A DNA stretch of 64,000 bases from Diphasiastrum complanatum. Lineage: Eukaryota > Streptophyta > Lycopodiopsida > Lycopodiales > Lycopodiaceae. The DNA lies in contig CM055101.1 in NCBI GenBank assembly GCA_029204225.1, positions 35,333,648-35,397,647 on the forward strand, in the 5' to 3' direction. Within the stretch, counting starts at the first letter, position 1; each line of letters begins with the position of its first letter. Made by a program: the position numbers and the translations under genes. This document shows, one piece after another, positions 47,464 through 60,479 of the stretch. The notes beneath the pieces are model-generated. The model was not told the DNA's origin, made no database searches, and was given only the letters and a program-made list of their open reading frames with translations.

Positions 47464-48099
47464 TAGTGGTGTCCACTTTTTAGCAGTAATATTTTAACTT
47501 GTATCCTTCAATCGAGTTTACATTTGCTATTCATATTGATTTGGGCCACCTTATTTGCATGATTCTTTTATCTCCCTCAAGACTTATGGAGATTTTAGTA
47601 GTAGTTGTAACAAACTCATATCAACCTTGGTTTACCTTAGTTGTGTCAAGAGGTCAAAGGGTCGTGGGTGGAATGTCTTCAAATATAACAAAGAATGGCT
47701 CCGAAATTAAAGCATCAACCTTGTGGATAAAAGCATGTTACAAAAATAAGCAATAATGTAAAAAATTGACTTTAATGATTTTTATGGCCGTACTTTAATG
47801 ACATCAAAAACGTTTTCCTCATGTATTGATGATATCAATGTTATTAAGAGATGGTGAAAGCACATGCGAAGAGTAAACAAAAATATATTTGGGAAGTGAT
47901 TAGAAAATGTAATACTTTTTTTCATCTTTGACTTTGATTAGTGTGATTGTGATGTCATTCCCCAACTACTTTATGCACTTTGGAACTTGGCCACGAGTCA
48001 TGAGTCATGGAATAACAATGGTGACTTAGAGAACTTAGGTTCACATATGCTACTATGAGAATTGCATGTGGACAAATTGTCTCTGGATGGCATTATACT

Positions 48100-48410
48100 T
48101 GTAACCGTGAGGGGGACTTGCTTTCATTCAAGGGTGCTCCCTACTCAGGAGCTAGCGGCCACCTTAATGGACTGAGGTAGGGATGAATGTCCTTATAATT
48201 GTAATGCAATCCTCGCAACATTAGACTGGGAGAGAATTGAAGGATCCTCCTTGCCTCAAAGCCAATGGTCACCTCAATGGAGTGAAAGCGGGGGAGGGAA
48301 GTTGGCCTTACATGTGTAATCCAACCCTCATAACACTCAAGTGGGAGGTTTGTTGTTTTGATTCAAGGGTGCTTCTTGCTTGAGGGTTAGTGGTCGCATT
48401 CACATCTCTC
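48100..48410. repeat. Degenerate tandem repeat, ~122-bp unit
   Basis: Two and a half units with shared words: ATTCAAGGGTGCT.C.T.CT, GGTCACCT.AATGGA.TGA, TGTAAT.CAA.CCTC.. AACA.T..A.TGGGAG. Confidence 0.55.
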
Positions 48411-49139
48411 GTGTGAGTTTAGAATGTTGTGGGGTACATTGCTTAGGTTGATGGACCTCAAAGCAAAGAAAATTTGTTGCATTCAATAACCGAAAAATGA
48501 GGTGAGCCCTTAGCCCACACATGGTTTCGTGGTGTAACGTGCTTGGGTTGGCCTTACACACCTTGGTTTGATTGCTTGCAATACTACCCTTGACAAAGGC
48601 GTATTCAAGTATAGAGAAAAGCCCCATCTCGAAGATTTTTCACTATTTGGGAAACTAGGCCCAAGGTGGTTTTCCAAATCAAGCCGTGAAGATCTAGTCC
48701 CTACGTTCGAGAGTTTCCACAACATAAAATTGTGTGGATGTTTGCTTCTTACATGGTACCACCCTCGGCCGCGGTTTCTCACACAATGGGACGTCCAGAC
48801 TTCAGATTTTCAACGAAGGAAAAATTGTGTGGAGGTATGTTTCTTATATGGTAAAGAGGATTTTGCTTGTCCATTACGCACTTGGCCTAGCATTGGCCAC
48901 TTTGTTGTGAAATGCACCTAAAATTTAACGTTCCATTTCGAAAAGCCCATCATCTTTACAAAACGTAATACCCAAGGCTCATAGGGATTCGTTTCTGTTT
49001 TTGCCATTTTTGTACTCAATGAATCATGATTCCCTCGAAAATACGCAGGAAAGATTTTAAAGAATGTTTAAGAAATACGAAAAAAGTAGGTGAGCTAGCA
49101 CATATGTAGCCCCTTGGGGCCTTATTTAAGTCTTTAATG

Positions 49140-49610
49140 GCACCAGATTCAAAAGATGCTCATCCAAGGGTGGACATCAAGTGTCATCAAGGGTGGACAT
49201 CAAGTGTCAGAGTCCTAGTCCCATGACATCAATTCACAGAGTGACAGTGGAGTGCCACCAATGGCCGTGCATAGCGACAATGGCCGTGCCATTGGTGGCA
49301 CGACCACTCTCTCACTTCATGTCCAATGTCCATTGTGTATCCTCGGATGGGCATTGTCTTATACTTGGCATTAAAAGCTTGTCTTAATACTAGCACAAGC
49401 CCCCCTTGCCATCAATGCTTCTTGGTTTCCACGGGGAGGCTCGAACGTGGGACTAGAGAAACTTTGGATGCCAAGCTAACCAACCAAGCCAACTTGCTAT
49501 CAATGCTCAATGCCACCACCGTATCTCATCTAATGTCCACCCTCGGATGGGCATTTTCTTGTACTTGGCATTAAAAGCCTCTCGAGCACTAGGATTTATT
49601 TTAATTAAAA
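49140..49610. repeat. Direct-repeat cluster with SINE inside
   Basis: CATCAAGGGTGGACATCAAG occurs twice near 49165-49205, CAATGGCCGTGC twice near 49258-49290, and CTCGGATGGGCATT...TACTTGGCATTAAAAGC twice (49340, 49543), the latter copies on either side of the SINE. Confidence 0.6.
49419..49492 (-). mobile_element. tRNA-derived SINE with 14-bp TSD
   Basis: 74 bp. The minus strand has an A-box-like TGGCTTGGTTGGTTAGC and a B-box-like CGTTCGAGCC 40 bp later. It is flanked by CTTGCCATCAATGC (49405-49418) and CTTGCTATCAATGC (49493-49506), one mismatch. T-stem pairing is lost, so it is not a working tRNA. Confidence 0.6.
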
Positions 49611-49912
49611 AAAAAAGAAACATTGAAATAGCGGTAGCGCAGGTATGTGGCCGAGGACGCGGAGGATGGGTCCACTGCCCATAAGTAAAAAATCTGGGCT
49701 TTTTTTTTTTCCTTGCATTTGTGGCTCATAATGATTGGCCACATTAGGCCTTGGGGGGAGGTTGCAGCAGCAGCAAGCGTCACATGGAGGTAGGCAGGAC
49801 ACGCTTCCAGATTTGGCTGCAGGCAGCCAGCCAAGCCAGCCCAAGTCATTTCAGAGCAGCTTCTTCCTTGGATATTTTCTCCTTTCTCTTTCACGCCGAG
49901 GCTTTTGTTTTT

Positions 49913-49913
<1 letters not shown>

Positions 49914-49956
<43 letters not shown>
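49914..49956. repeat. (CT)n tract upstream of the CorA-like gene
   Basis: About 43 bp of CT about 530 bp before the CorA-like ATG. Such tracts are common in plant promoters and 5' UTRs; a role here is only possible. Confidence 0.7.
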
Positions 49957-50484
49957 GGTTTTATTGAGAATCGTGACTAATTCCGCAGTAATTTGATACA
50001 CGTCTTTCATGAAATCATAGAATATAGCTGCTGCAGTGATCCACCGGGGAAGGTTTTTGACAATGTCTCTCATCACCTCCAGCAAGCAGCAACATCATGA
50101 TGCCCACTCCACTGTTTCAAATGGGGCGACCTTGTACATGCAGCTGGGAAGGTTCTCTGATTGCATGCATTCCTCGCATGTGCTGGATTAGTAGCAGGAA
50201 TTTGTGGTCTGGGCGCTTTGTGAGGGAGGAAGTTTGTGTATTTTCTGAGATTGGAGTATTATCTGACGTGAAGATGTAGGATCTGGGCTTTGAAAGATGG
50301 CATCTTCCACTCCTTGAATGCAGTGGCAGAGCCAACGAGGCTTCCGCTTCTACTTTATAGAGTTTTGTGTTCTGGCTAGACAGCAATCCAGCAATTCCGC
50401 AACATAACTGATACTTTCTCCAATCTTTGATTGCAAGTCAGAATAGTGTAGAATGTAAAAGGCTCATAACAGTTCTTGGTATCA

Positions 50485-51244
50485 ATGGATCATAACCACC
50501 GACGCAACACCACAGAAGACACTGGGAGTGTGCCTCTCGTAGCAATGCCATCCACTCACCTCCACGCAAAGCCACAATATTCAGCTCATTTTTCTGGTTC
50601 AGTCAAAAGAGCTGCCTATAAATTTGATGGGAAAGGGAGTTTTCTTCCAAAGGAATGGGATTTGCAGGAGGGTGTAGATGGCAATTTCTGCTGGTACCAT
50701 GTGGAGCTACCACGCTCTAATCACAGACTGGCTCTAGCAGCTCAATACCTGATAGATGTTCTATGCCCTCCTTTGAAGCTCCAGGATATATTGTCGCTTG
50801 TTAGTAATGGGCCTTTCTGTGGCTACATTGATGGGGCATTGATATTCAGGGTCAACTCAGCTGGCCCAACAAGTAGCAGATCTACCCACAGAATTTCGGC
50901 TAGAATCACTCAGAACATGATGATCACGGTATCTCTGGGGAGAGTGCCAAGGCTTGAATTTGCAACGGTGGTTGGGCAATCCTTGCTTTCAGAAGTTCCA
51001 ATACTGGATCCAAATTTCAGGGTTGATGACGTTGACAGGCCAAATAAAACAGGCTTTGTAATCCAGGAGCATGTTCTGGAATTTCTTCTCACAATGAATC
51101 ACCCGGAAGAAGCAGATAAGCATGTTCCAATGTTTATGTCGAACTTGATTGTGCATGTGGTAGATACACATATTGACTATCTTCAGGACATTGTACTCAA
51201 GTTGGAGATGGATCTGGATGACGTCGAGCGTGAGCTGGACAAAG
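50485..51244 (+). CDS. CorA-like gene exon 1
   Basis: 253 codons plus one base, ending LDK with donor GTGATC. Upstream in-frame codons (MVS via a TTG) are not a usual plant start, so the ATG was taken. Confidence 0.9.
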
Positions 51245-54200
51245 GTGATCTCTTCTCTTCTATGTGGTTGAACATAGTTTTAAATCTTCTTTTCTCCTTT
51301 GCTATAAAAAGTTTTTGAAATAAAGTAATGACAATTTTTTTCCTATGGACCAAGAATTGCTGTCTCTTAAGAGCCTTATAGGGATCATTGGAAACCTTAT
51401 AGATATCTGGTGAGGATGTTGTTGGCATACCCCTCCTGCTCTTCTAAATTAGCCTTCACTATGTTACTTCATTTTGATAATGAAGTGGCATAAAGTGCAC
51501 ACTCTGGTATACAAATAAAAGGTATCTTAAGGCTCTTGAGACTCTCCTCAGTTTTTCGTAAACTTTTTTTTATATTCAACAAAAACTTTGCTGCTAGTCT
51601 TCACCTTTAGAACCTTGACTGCAATTGGTTTTGCTAGAATAGACTGGTGGCTCTGCCCAAATATAAAAAGGATGGAGTCCTATAGCAAGTGCTTGGCACT
51701 AATGAACTCAACTATTGTCCATCCGATTCTGATTAGTCTGATATAACACTCTACCCTAGTTCCCAACTCTTTAGAGAGTGATCACCAAAATTGACCAGAG
51801 AACTGAAATATTGACGACTGCCAATGTCAGTTGGTTACTATGTTGCACGTTTTCTGGATCGCGTTCCGGAATGTGATCCGGAAAATCCCGTTAGGGTTTC
51901 CCGGATTACCATCTTGGTATCCTGTCAACTACTATCTAGATAACCTTGTGGCCGTTCCTTTCTTGGCAGGTTCAACCAAAAGCCTATCCCTATAGTGATA
52001 CTTGTCCATTGGGATTTTCACTGGATGAAAAAAAACTTGCCACTGTGACTTTTTTAGTTCTCTTCTATTATCAATGCTAACACTTTAGAACGTTCATTTC
52101 TACAAAATTGTTTCTAAGTTTGGCTGAAAAAGTTTTAATTTTTCGAATTTGGGTGTAGCAGTCAAATATTAAAAGTTGGAACTCAAATGTTTGGCATGGG
52201 TTTGGAACATTTCCAAGAGAAGTTTAAATACGGCGTAGTTACCTTTTTGGGGCTTTGGCCCATGGAAATTCTGATCTAAGTGCAGGGAGGTGCAATACAT
52301 GCAAAAAGTGAATCGGCTCATAGATAGAACAATAGCAATCAATTTGTAAGTGAAACATGAATTCCCTTATTTTCCGGCAACAAGCTTCATAATATCAGAC
52401 CATTCACAAATTAACATGCACCAAGCTATTGACGAGAAATGATACATTCAAGTGACACCTGGATCTCTACACCCCATTGCATAAAAAAGTAAAAAGCAGA
52501 GTTCAGGGGTTCAACAATAAGCTCCTCCTTGCTTTGCTCTCACCCTAATGTTGTGATTGCAAATGCAACACCTTCAAGACTCAAGAGGTGTGACTTGAAG
52601 AAAACAGCTTCGTGGAGCTTCTTTCCAAACTCGAGTTAGGTTTCTCGTAAGACCCATTTTGGGGCCTTCGAAGAATTTTTTGTTAAAATCCACGTTAAAA
52701 ACTTGTTTGAATCAGCACTCGCCCCTTCGGGGGCGGTGGGGATCTGGTTGTCCATAGGAAGAGTACACCCTACTACCCGCGTTGCAACGGACAAACAGAA
52801 TCGTCGAACAAGATCCTCTGCAGAATTATCATGAAGTAACTACATCAGTCCTGCAGTAGATAGCCGTCGTTATTCTTGTCAGAGAGTTATGTATAAAAGT
52901 AGGCGGACTGTCAACGTCGCGACATGGGTCGGATTTCCGAGTTGACAGAACAAGGGGTGTCGGAATTTTACAAAGGGTCGGATTTATTAGACCCGATCCG
53001 ATCCGATCCAGGGTCGAAGATGCCCGGAAAAATTAGACCCAATCCGATCCGATCCAGGGTCGAAGACGCCCGGAAAAATTAGACCCGATCTTATCCGATC
53101 CTATCCGACAGGGTCGAAAAATCTCTCTTTGACAAGAATGACATTTCTGGAAAGATTGCAACGCTAGACCTACTCTGGACTTGGATAGCCATGACATTCA
53201 TACTGTTCCTTTTTTATGATATCTCCTTGACCAAGCTCGCACACACTCTTCCCTTTCCGAAAAGTTATCTAGTGCTGACAAAATAGTGAGCTGATGTCAT
53301 GGGTCTTGATCTCTGTATCCTCTATACCAAGAGTTTCATTGTATGGGATGTGGATTGTGTACTTAAACATGCCATTACAACCAAAACTTCAACTGTTTTG
53401 ACATAGCTTTTGGCAAGATAGATACAAATGCCATTGGATCTTATCAAAGCCTAATCGATTAAATTCTCCAATCTTAATGAAAGTATGTATAACTTTGTCA
53501 AATCAGACTCTTGCACTTATCCTTTTTTATGTTCGGTACTTTGGTAGACATAACATTGATATGCCTTATCAGTGTGTTTCTATAAAAAGTTTACGGGCTT
53601 GTAAATGTATATTGCAGTTTTAGTTGTCATTTTGCCCTTTCTCAATGAATTTCCTAGAATAACAATTGCATTAACAAATCTCAGAAAGTTAAAATGAAAT
53701 GTCTGTGATGTGATTCACAATCATTAATCAATGTCTTTTGAGATTTTTCTCTTTAACAAAAAGGCTTATAATTATTAGGTCGAGCTTGGACGGTACAGTT
53801 TGACAGTATGATTTCAAAAAGAAGTGTTTCTTAGCGCTCGAAAACTATCCTAGCCTTCAATTGCACATATCGCATTTTGTAATGGACTTGTGTTTTCCAA
53901 GAAAAGTAGGCTTTCATGACATGACATTATGGTTGAAAGTTGCCAAGCTTTTCTTCTCAACTCTTCTTGTTGAACATATTAGTATGCCAATGACCATAGT
54001 TTTTGTTTTCAAATAATAATGACAATTTCAAATGCTTATAAGTCTCAAGAACCATGTCTAACTAATTTTCAGCATCACCTCAAAATATTTAATCTTAAAT
54101 ATCCTGTGCTTTCTAGATAGTTACTAATGTAGTGCTAGTTTGTATCATGGGCCAATGACAATGTCTTATTGCAAAGAGATTAGATGCACATAATGAATAA

Positions 54201-57033
54201 GGCACATAAGTTACTATCAGCATGGTTGCTGATCGTGATACAACATGGGAATAGTCGGTGACAGTCAATTGCCACATCTTTGATTAGCTTTTAGAGCAGC
54301 AAAAGGTCCGAACATGACACTGATGCCTGATGTGGCTAAATTTGTAAAAGAACTGTCCTGGCAAAAGCACTAACTTGAAATGAAAAAACCTCCCACCTAG
54401 AGAGCAATTAGCAGCTTACCCGATCCAGTGGAAACTTAGCGCTATGTAGCCTTAAAGATTACTCAGAAGTCCCCAAGGTGAGTTTTCCCGCTCTCTTTCG
54501 CTAATTGCTCCAGCATAATACGGAATGCAGCAGCCTCCGGTCCATACGAGTAGCAGGTCAAAATCTGATCTACTGGATGGTTGTCTCAATTGCACATATC
54601 TCTCTCTCAACCATCCAGCATAGACGTCTCCAGAGTCTAGCGTAGATCTCCAGCGTATTGCTTTTTTCTTCCTTTGTTAAAAAAAATCATATTAAATTTT
54701 TTTTTTTTGGCCAAGTTCCGGAACGGAATGCATTCTGGAACGTGTTCCGTTCCGGAACGGGCAACTATCTGGAGTCTGTTATCTTTGTCTAAGTTGTAGG
54801 TTCCAGCATTAGACTAAAGTCTAAAACATAAGAGACATGACTTATTCATTGGTCAAACTTTTGAGAATAATTTTCAACAAATTATATTCTCAAGAGATTT
54901 TATCACCTTCAAAAGATAACAAAGCTTGTTGGTGCAAATCTTCAGCCAGATTCCAGTATAAACATTCCCATTATGCACCATTTCATGCACCAAGTACTTA
55001 ATTTCTTTCGCTGCTTCAATTTCTTTCTTACTAGATAAATACCTGATTGTGTTCAAATAACTGAACCTAAGGATGTTTCTTGTTTCAGGTAGTCTTTTTT
55101 GAGGGTCTGATTGACTGCAGTAGAATTTCTCTTCTCACTGCAGTCAAGACATGCCTTCTGGTAAATGGTCTTCAGGATTTTTTATGTTTAGTTGTCAACC
55201 TCCAAGAATTGTTTGTTTGTAATGGAACTCAGCACAACTCACCAGCTTACACTCAAATGTATCTTTTTGGGAATGACCTTTTGTTTTCTGAAAGCTTTTG
55301 CTCCAGAAACAAAGATCAGTATCTTTTCATAGTTCTTGAGACCTTCCAAACCATTTAGTTCTTTCAGTTGTTTTTGATTTATTTATTTCCAAAGACTACA
55401 AAGTCCTCTCCCATGCATGCCATAGATTTGAGCTTGTAGCTTTCATGCAAGAACATGCAGTAAGCAAGAATTATTTTGTCCCCATGCAAGTTTCTCAGTC
55501 CCCTGCTCTATCACATAACCAGCTGTTTTACCACACTTTCAAATTGTTGACCTAAATATGCACTGTGCTTTTAGATTCCAGCTGGGCTACAATACATTGT
55601 ACCAGCAGAGCAGATAAAATGCTGACAACCTGAATCACCAAACTTAAGCTTATTCTCATTGATTCACTAAGCTTGTTCAAAATCTTTTGTGAAATTCAAA
55701 ATTTGCTTGTTCGTTTGGAGTATAGAAAAGAGGTTGTCATTGATTGCAAACAGATGAAAATGAGACTGCAATAATTAGTAGACTTAATTTACTGAGAATC
55801 CTAGAATTTGCTAAAATGATGACTAACTTTTTAATGAGTTGTGGAGTAGACAGGCTTTAGTACGATGAAGTATGCCAGGTTGATAGCTTATGATTTGTCA
55901 ATAACTCTCCTACCGTAGTTCTGGAAAAAATGTGTCTACATGGAAGAGCTTTGCTTTGATGAACTAATGAAAGAATACTATACCATAGTCTGAATAAAAA
56001 AGAGTTGAATTAGCACAAACTAAATTCTCTCATCAAGACTAACATGTTCACAAATGAACTTTTTGATAAGATCATGCTAATCAGTTTTGTGAATGGGGCT
56101 CCTGTTGGCACAGGTCAGCTCTCAGAGCTATATGATTGCAGGTGTTTTTTACGCTGACATATTCCCAAACAGACTCTAGTGGAGTATAAATGTTAGAGAT
56201 TAGAAATTTGCGACTTATTTAGAAATGGCTTTCATGCAGGTGGCTATGTTGCCAAAAAGCATATGCTGGATAGTCGTCGTTTTCCCAAAATGCATTTAGA
56301 CCTGCAGCGGCTCTTGCAGGTTATTGCTCAAGGGGAGCAAGTGTTTCCAAGAGTGAAAGAAAAATGTGCAGGGAAAACGTGGTGTGCAGTTGAAGACCTA
56401 GCTGCCCTAGAAGGACTAATAGCCCGCCTCAGAAAATTGAAAGAAAACGTTGGTCTTACTGCAAACCGTATAACTGCTATTCAAGCTGGTCTTGATAGTT
56501 GGCAATCAGAGCAGATCAACCGCAAATTGTACTACCTTTCATTTCTTTCAATGATCTTCCTGCCACTATCAATTGTTACTGGAGGTATCCATCTCTACTC
56601 TGTTTCATGTTTTCCTTAATTTATGAACAATTGCAGACAAAAACTTGTGTCAATCTTCAATGAAGTCATGAAATTTGCAACTTTTAAAAAGCACAAACAA
56701 TTCTATATTAGGAAATATGTGGCCTCTAAGTAGTGTTTGACTGATGTGGCTGCCCTTTTGTCAACAGCATTTGGCATGAATGTGGGCGGAGTTCCTTGGA
56801 CTGATCGAGAAGACCCTCACAAGAATCATGGTTTTCGGAATGTGATTTTGTTATGTACAGCAGTTTTGGTATTGTTACTTGCTTGCTTTGGTGCAGTTCC
56901 TCTTTATTCTTTTGTAACTTCACAAAGAAGGCAAGGAGATATCAAGAAGAGATGGCTTAGCTCCATAAAATCGATAAGGAGAAGATCAAATCCTTCTGCT
57001 GAATGGCAGCATGGTGGTTATAATCCTCTCTGA
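50485..57033 (+). CDS. CorA-like Mg2+ transporter family protein (3 exons)
   Basis: Member of the CorA-like (2-TM GxN) family, predicted divalent-cation channel; organelle or plasma membrane not determined. Exons 50485-51244, 56240-56584 and 56768-57033 join in phase (all splits after base 1) to 456 residues. The N-terminal half is soluble (YKFDGKGSFLPKEW, LDPNFRVDDVD, HIDYLQDIVLKLEMDLDDVE). The long stalk region follows (RRFPKMHLDLQRLLQVIAQG, EDLAALEGLIARLRKLKENV, NRITAIQAGLDSWQSEQINR). TM1 (LYYLSFLSMIFLPLSIVTG) is followed by the FGMNVGG signature carrying GMN, and TM2 (VILLCTAVLVLLLACFG) by a basic tail. Start: ATG at 50485. Introns: 4,995 bp and 183 bp. The first has several repeats, but the gene looks intact. 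Confidence 0.9.
51840..51905. repeat. TTCCGGAA word cluster (possible left end of a 2.9 kb element)
   Basis: TGTTGCACGTTTTCTGGATC and GCGTTCCGGAATGTGATCC resemble, in order and spacing, the reverse complement of 54720-54772. Lies in CorA-like intron 1. Confidence 0.45.
52890..53145. repeat. GGGTCGGATC word-iterated repeat, copy 2
   Basis: GATCCGATCC, GGGTCGAAGA, GCCCGGAAAAATTAGACCC units repeat two to three times. A CTCTCTTTGACAAGAATG segment at the right end is the reverse complement of one in 25329-25347. In CorA-like intron 1. Confidence 0.65.
54690..54775. repeat. TTCCGGAACG palindrome repeat with A/T-rich side
   Basis: AAGTTCCGGAACGG, GGAACGTGTTCCGTTCC and GGAACGGGCAACTA sit next to a poly-T/A stretch. 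Reverse complement of the repeat at 27650-27770. Confidence 0.6.
56240..56584 (+). CDS. CorA-like gene exon 2
   Basis: 345 nt from acceptor TTCATGCAG to donor GTATCC. Encodes the stalk helices and TM1. Confidence 0.92.
56768..57033 (+). CDS. CorA-like gene exon 3
   Basis: 266 nt from acceptor TCAACAG to TGA. It opens with a split Ala codon, then FGMNVGGVPW, TM2 and a Lys/Arg-rich tail ending NPL. The residue before FGMN is Ala where relatives often have Val. Confidence 0.92.
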
Positions 57034-57039
57034 GCACCA

Positions 57040-59200
57040 CTACTCTGCCCTTGACTAGCTGACCTTTTCTGGAAGTATCATTCTGAGTATGCAGCTGCAG
57101 CATCTGCAATCATACTATTCATTTTATTCATTCTTTCTTGCAATCTTAGATTCTAAAAGGGTAATTTAGATTCCGCGGACAGCCCTTTTTCCACCTGAAC
57201 AGGATCAGTACCTCAATCTGGTTCAAGGAGGTGTTGTGTTGTTTGATATCCATGTGAATGTGCAAGCAGTTTACATTGTTGACTTGCTAATGAATATGTC
57301 ATAATGGATTTTAAACTGAACATATTGGGGGCCAATACATGAAGGAAACCTTGTTTGTGTTCAGTTATTTTAAGCAAGTCTAGTTTTGTGGTATCTCTAA
57401 ACTTTTTTCTCCTTAGAAGCCTGATAGAATTCTGCAGCACACTCTTTGCTTGTATGCAGTACGACATGGTCTGTTATAGAAAAGTCTGCATCCATCATCG
57501 GCTGTCTCTGCCAGAGCTCTGAAAAGCTAATTGTACTTGGCTCTTCTTATGAGCCATATGTTTGACAAGAAGTCTGTTCAGGTGCATAATCATGAGCTTT
57601 GGCAGAAAACTCCGAAGGTCAAATTGGATAGACCACTATGCAACTGTCCTTCAAACCTCAAAATGGAGCATATGTTGAAGCAGCTCAATGTGCAACATGG
57701 AAACTGCTACTTAATATGCATTTATGTAGGAGCAAAAATACATCACTTCGACAGCAAAACCAGGAAATAGATTGGGCTTTTATCAAGCTCAAACCATATT
57801 TTCTTCACAACTCGTTAAAAAGTCCATACGTAAGATACCTTGCAGAAATGATTTTTGAACATGCTTAAACAAGTTGCATCCACTAATGGTCCAAAACAGT
57901 GCTCGGGAAAATTGGCAAAGTATAGGAATGTCAAATTTCCTCAAAAACCCATATCATAAAATATTTGACTTTTTTATATGAGCATATATACCTTTTTATG
58001 AGTAAAAGTCTTCAAAAGACTGAGAAGTTCTATAAAATGCAGGTTTTTTTGAGGATAACTCAAATGAGGTTTCCCAAGCACTGGTCCAAAAGAGTGGGAA
58101 AATATTACTCCATACAAAATTCCGAGTTTTACACAATTCAATCAATTACACAATTCAATCAAGGTTGGTGGTGAAATGTTTACATATGCTTTAAACATCA
58201 AGAAGTAACATCAAGTTGAAGTATGCATGGCAATGATGGTGTATCTTCCAAGGGAAAGTAGTACAACAATTTGATGATCTAGAATTGGAAAAGATGTGAG
58301 CCTTGCAACAATTTTATGAATGTGAAATAAAGTGTAGAGATACAAAGAGACAATGTACAAAACAATCAATGATGATAAAATAGATGCACCAGATCTAAAA
58401 AGCGGACAAGTCATATGAAATTTTAGTCAAAGATGAACCTTTGAAATGTAGAAGTTCACATGATAAGGGAAGAACCACATGAGGGATTAAAAGAAGGATT
58501 GACAATCATGAAATATAAAAGAGGTGAAGAAGGATAACAACTAGAATATAATAAAATAAAAGAGATGCGTGAGAATGCTTCTTGTGTATGTGATGGAAAT
58601 TCTCTAAATTAATCACATGAGAGTTTCAACACAACTCATAATACTAGAATAGGGCTCAAGCATACCCTTGGCCTCTTTGTCTAGGGCTTCCAACATCGAT
58701 GTGTGGTGTTGTAATGATTTGTTAAGCCCAAATTGTGCTCTAGGACGAACATTTAAAGATTTCAGTTAAATTTCCAATTATAGCATGCACACTTTATCGT
58801 ACACCACGAAATTTGGAGTATATAGTCAATTGTCTACTTAAATGTGGCATTCTATGCCCAAGTTGCCACTTGAGAATCAATCTCATTAAGTGTCTGAGAC
58901 ATAAATGTATTATATGTTCTTGTTCATATTCAACACAGGACCGATGGTCTATGGATTAGACAATCCTAACTTGTTACATGGTTCCAAAGAGTAGAACAAT
59001 CCAATGATGCTTTGGATGAGTTGGTGACGATAGGAAAATATGATGAAGGGCTTGGTGGGAGGATGAAGGAACTGATAATACTACCGTCGCAGCCTTAGAC
59101 CCTTGCAATGTCGAGCTTTGATGGGTGAAGAGCTCACTTTGTCTTGCAGGCTCACGGTTGTCTTCATCTTTTTCTTTTCGGCACCTATTTCTTTCTTTGA
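57040..59200. other. CorA-like 3' flank and stretch without recognised genes
   Basis: AT-rich DNA with short frames on both strands. No motif, LTR pair or RNA gene identified. Confidence 0.4.
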
Positions 59201-59210
59201 TCCGTTACTT

Positions 59211-59470
59211 TTAGATCTCTTCGGGCTTCATAGGAGGGGATTCAACTATCATTGCTCCAGAGAGTTTCTTTTGATCAAGATCGATCTGACTCATTTGTTG
59301 CTTAAGTTTTATCCTTTCCTCCTCAGCTTCTTGGATCTTTCTCTTTATTTCGTTATGCTGCTTCGCCTGCTTTCTTAGATCTTCTTTTCTGGCTGACCAA
59401 AACCAAGGTAGGTGGTAGTTGGTCTCCGTAGGACACTTGAAATGATCTCTTAGCCTCTTCAGTAAAACTA
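59211..59470 (-). pseudogene. Coiled-coil polyprotein fragment
   Basis: The minus strand reads HFKCPTETNYHLPWFWSA, then a Lys/Glu/Gln-rich helix (EIKRKIQEAEEERIKLKQQM) ending PPMKPEEI and a stop at 59211-59213. It lies downstream of, and on the same strand as, the Gypsy gag remnants at 60.5-61.6 kb, so it may be a later part of that polyprotein. Confidence 0.4.
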
Positions 59471-60479
59471 TCAGGCTTTGAAAAACTGGGGATTTCTCAG
59501 ATGAACAGTTGAATGATGGTGAACAGAGAGATGGAAGGTAGGATGGACTCGAAAACTAATATGGCAATGAGATGTAAGAATCAAATTTGAAGTGACATGG
59601 ATTTCTCAAATTTGCAATATGCACAAAAAAATCCTAAACTCGCCACAAGGTGATCTGAAGATGGATAGATGAATAGAAAATGTATTCGTGAGATACTCGA
59701 CAATGATGACTCTCATTCAATGGCTAACCCTCGTGAAAGAAAAGGAAATCCAAAAAGATACATGCAATCACAAGAAAATAACACGTGAAGGAGACACATA
59801 AAAAAGAAACAAGGTACTAGACCATCTATACAAAGAGTTGATTTTTTTGCAGAGAACCATGTGGAACAAAAATTTCATTCATCAACATTGAGATTCCACC
59901 TGGACGATTAGAATTTGCTATTGGTCTTTAGAGTAAGAGAGCTCTGACATGCCCTTGCTTAAAACAAGGTAGGATTGGGGACACTAAATGTGTGTAAGAT
60001 ATAGCATGGAGTGCATGTGTGTAAGATATAGCATGGAAGAAGAAGATACTATTTTTGTAGTACTCCTCTGATAAGGAGATTCATAAAATGAATTTTCATA
60101 TAGATTTTTGATTCTCATATTTGTTGTTTATATCCATCGTTTGGTCTATCAAATGATCAAGTCTGGGTGATGCATTGGAAATTTTCTCAGGATGTGGGAG
60201 ATATATAGATTTGAGATTGCGGAAAGGCATAAAAAATTTCGATTCCCTGGGAGTGTTGCTCGTGGTTGGAAATTGTAGCAGATGACGAAATATCTGTGTT
60301 CTTCTTCCTTCGACAATATCTCAATTCATTTATTGTAATTACGTCTCTGTGCCAAGAGTGATCTGGGTAAGCATGAGGTAATGTAGAAGTTGGCAAGCAA
60401 TTTCTCGATTGAGCAACAAGTGTAGCGGATGGATGCTACGGTGCTCGCGGTATGTTGTCGTTGGGATCCTATCTAGATT

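Noticed and set aside
49419-49492. A functional tRNA gene
   Set aside because: Length and boxes fit, but T-stem and anticodon-stem pairing fail, and it has target duplications and a second diverged copy.
55080-55358. 92-codon plus-strand frame in the CorA-like intron
   Set aside because: No motif, no phase fit with flanking exons; chance frame.
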